Origin: Anaerolineae bacterium
GTDB lineage: Bacteria; Chloroflexota; Anaerolineae; Aggregatilineales; Phototrophicaceae
Assembly: GCA_028284565.1 (NCBI GenBank)
Contig: JANQRM010000282.1
Coordinates: 1 to 5,833, forward strand
Direction: 5' to 3'
Length of the DNA: 5,833 bases
Positions 5,725 through 5,833 of the stretch are shown here, piece by piece. Position 1 is the first letter of the stretch. Each line of letters starts with the position of its first letter. The notes beneath the pieces were generated by a model, which had not been told where the DNA came from, searched no databases, and worked only from the letters and a program-made list of their open reading frames with translations. The translations under genes and the position numbers were made by a program.

Positions 5725-5833
5725 TTAAACATCCCATGCTTCGGGTTGTTTGAGTTGGATGAAGGTGCAGACTGCGCCAGTAGGATCAGCAATGATAGCG
5801 AGTCGTCCGGTGTCACCTCCATCCATGACAGGC
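5725..5833 (-). CDS. C-terminal tail of VOC-family (glyoxalase/dioxygenase fold) protein, 5' end outside window
   Basis: The last 35 residues are visible, ending in TAA at 5727-5725. They contain DTGRLAIIADPTGAVCTFIQ, the typical final strands of a vicinal-oxygen-chelate domain, where the DP-GA turn is strongly conserved. VOC proteins include glyoxalases, extradiol dioxygenases and antibiotic-resistance proteins; the reaction cannot be told from this part, and the metal ligand usually found in the last strand is not clear here (FIQLKQP in place of the common glutamate or WQ motif). This copy is in frame throughout and so is probably the living version of the two remnants to the left. It is followed by the hairpin at 5680-5709. 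Confidence 0.8.
   Translation of the reverse strand, partial: PVMDGGDTGRLAIIADPTGAVCTFIQLKQPEAWDV

Larger units (their letters stand above)
5680..5833. repeat. Reference copy of a threefold direct repeat: VOC gene tail plus hairpin
   Basis: The unit runs from the hairpin through the VOC stop into the coding tail and recurs in the same orientation at about 760-885 and 4620-4757. All copies share TTGTTTGAGTTGGATGA (825-841, 4680-4696, 5746-5762), and the similarity continues on both sides of it, past the stop codon into the hairpin. The copies are 3.85 kb and 1.07 kb apart. The right limit of this copy lies outside the window. Confidence 0.8.

Noticed and set aside
5715..5765. Integron attC-like fold around the VOC tail (AACTTAAACA pairing with TGTTTGAGTT, followed by GTTGGAT)
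   Set aside because: The pairing exists only in copy 3 and is lost in copies 1 and 2, although the primary sequence is shared; the bases are explained as VOC coding sequence.
760..5833. CRISPR-like array
   Set aside because: Only three copies, kilobases apart, and the repeat is coding sequence plus a hairpin.

Overview
This window holds a bacterial chromosomal segment, apparently part of a larger accessory region. From left to right: the 3' end of a plus-strand gene for a PEP synthase / rifampicin phosphotransferase-type enzyme (13-747), then a long run of minus-strand genes. Read in their own direction (right to left) these are: the C-terminal tail of a VOC (glyoxalase-fold) protein, cut by the window edge (5833-5725); a beta-carbonic anhydrase (5396-4776); a degraded VOC tail (4757-4659); a four-helix membrane protein gene interrupted by one in-frame TGA (4300-3848); an ABC exporter ATPase and its ABC-2 permease, nearly abutting (3748-2161); a zinc-free MDR oxidoreductase (1981-998); and a second degraded VOC tail (885-804) that converges on the plus-strand gene.

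Organism: gene density, Shine-Dalgarno sites (GGAG and AAGGA types) and standard stop usage show a bacterium. Base composition looks slightly AT-leaning by eye. An RPH-type enzyme, DrrAB-type exporter and VOC proteins together would suit an environmental Chloroflexota-like lineage, but this is a weak inference and no marker gene is present.

The most striking structure is a direct repeat present three times (about 760-885, 4620-4757 and 5680-5833). Each copy is the last 25-35 codons of the same VOC gene plus the hairpin after its stop codon. The right copy is in frame to the window edge; the other two are decayed. The two intervals between copies hold unrelated genes: carbonic anhydrase in one; oxidoreductase, ABC exporter and membrane protein in the other. 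This resembles modules stacked one after another at the 3' end of a VOC gene, each leaving a displaced tail and hairpin behind. No recombinase lies in the window.

The second striking structure is the membrane protein gene. The frame is open for 53 codons before and 96 codons after a single TGA, and a strong 8-bp hairpin starts 21 nt after that TGA. Upstream of the gene, a terminator-like hairpin has an arm that could pair instead with a third copy of the same sequence sitting directly against the ribosome binding site. This layout suits an attenuation switch controlling the membrane protein and perhaps the downstream exporter. Likely roles: export of a small hydrophobic or toxic compound (ABC pair), a redox step (oxidoreductase), CO2/bicarbonate interconversion (carbonic anhydrase), and an unknown membrane function.
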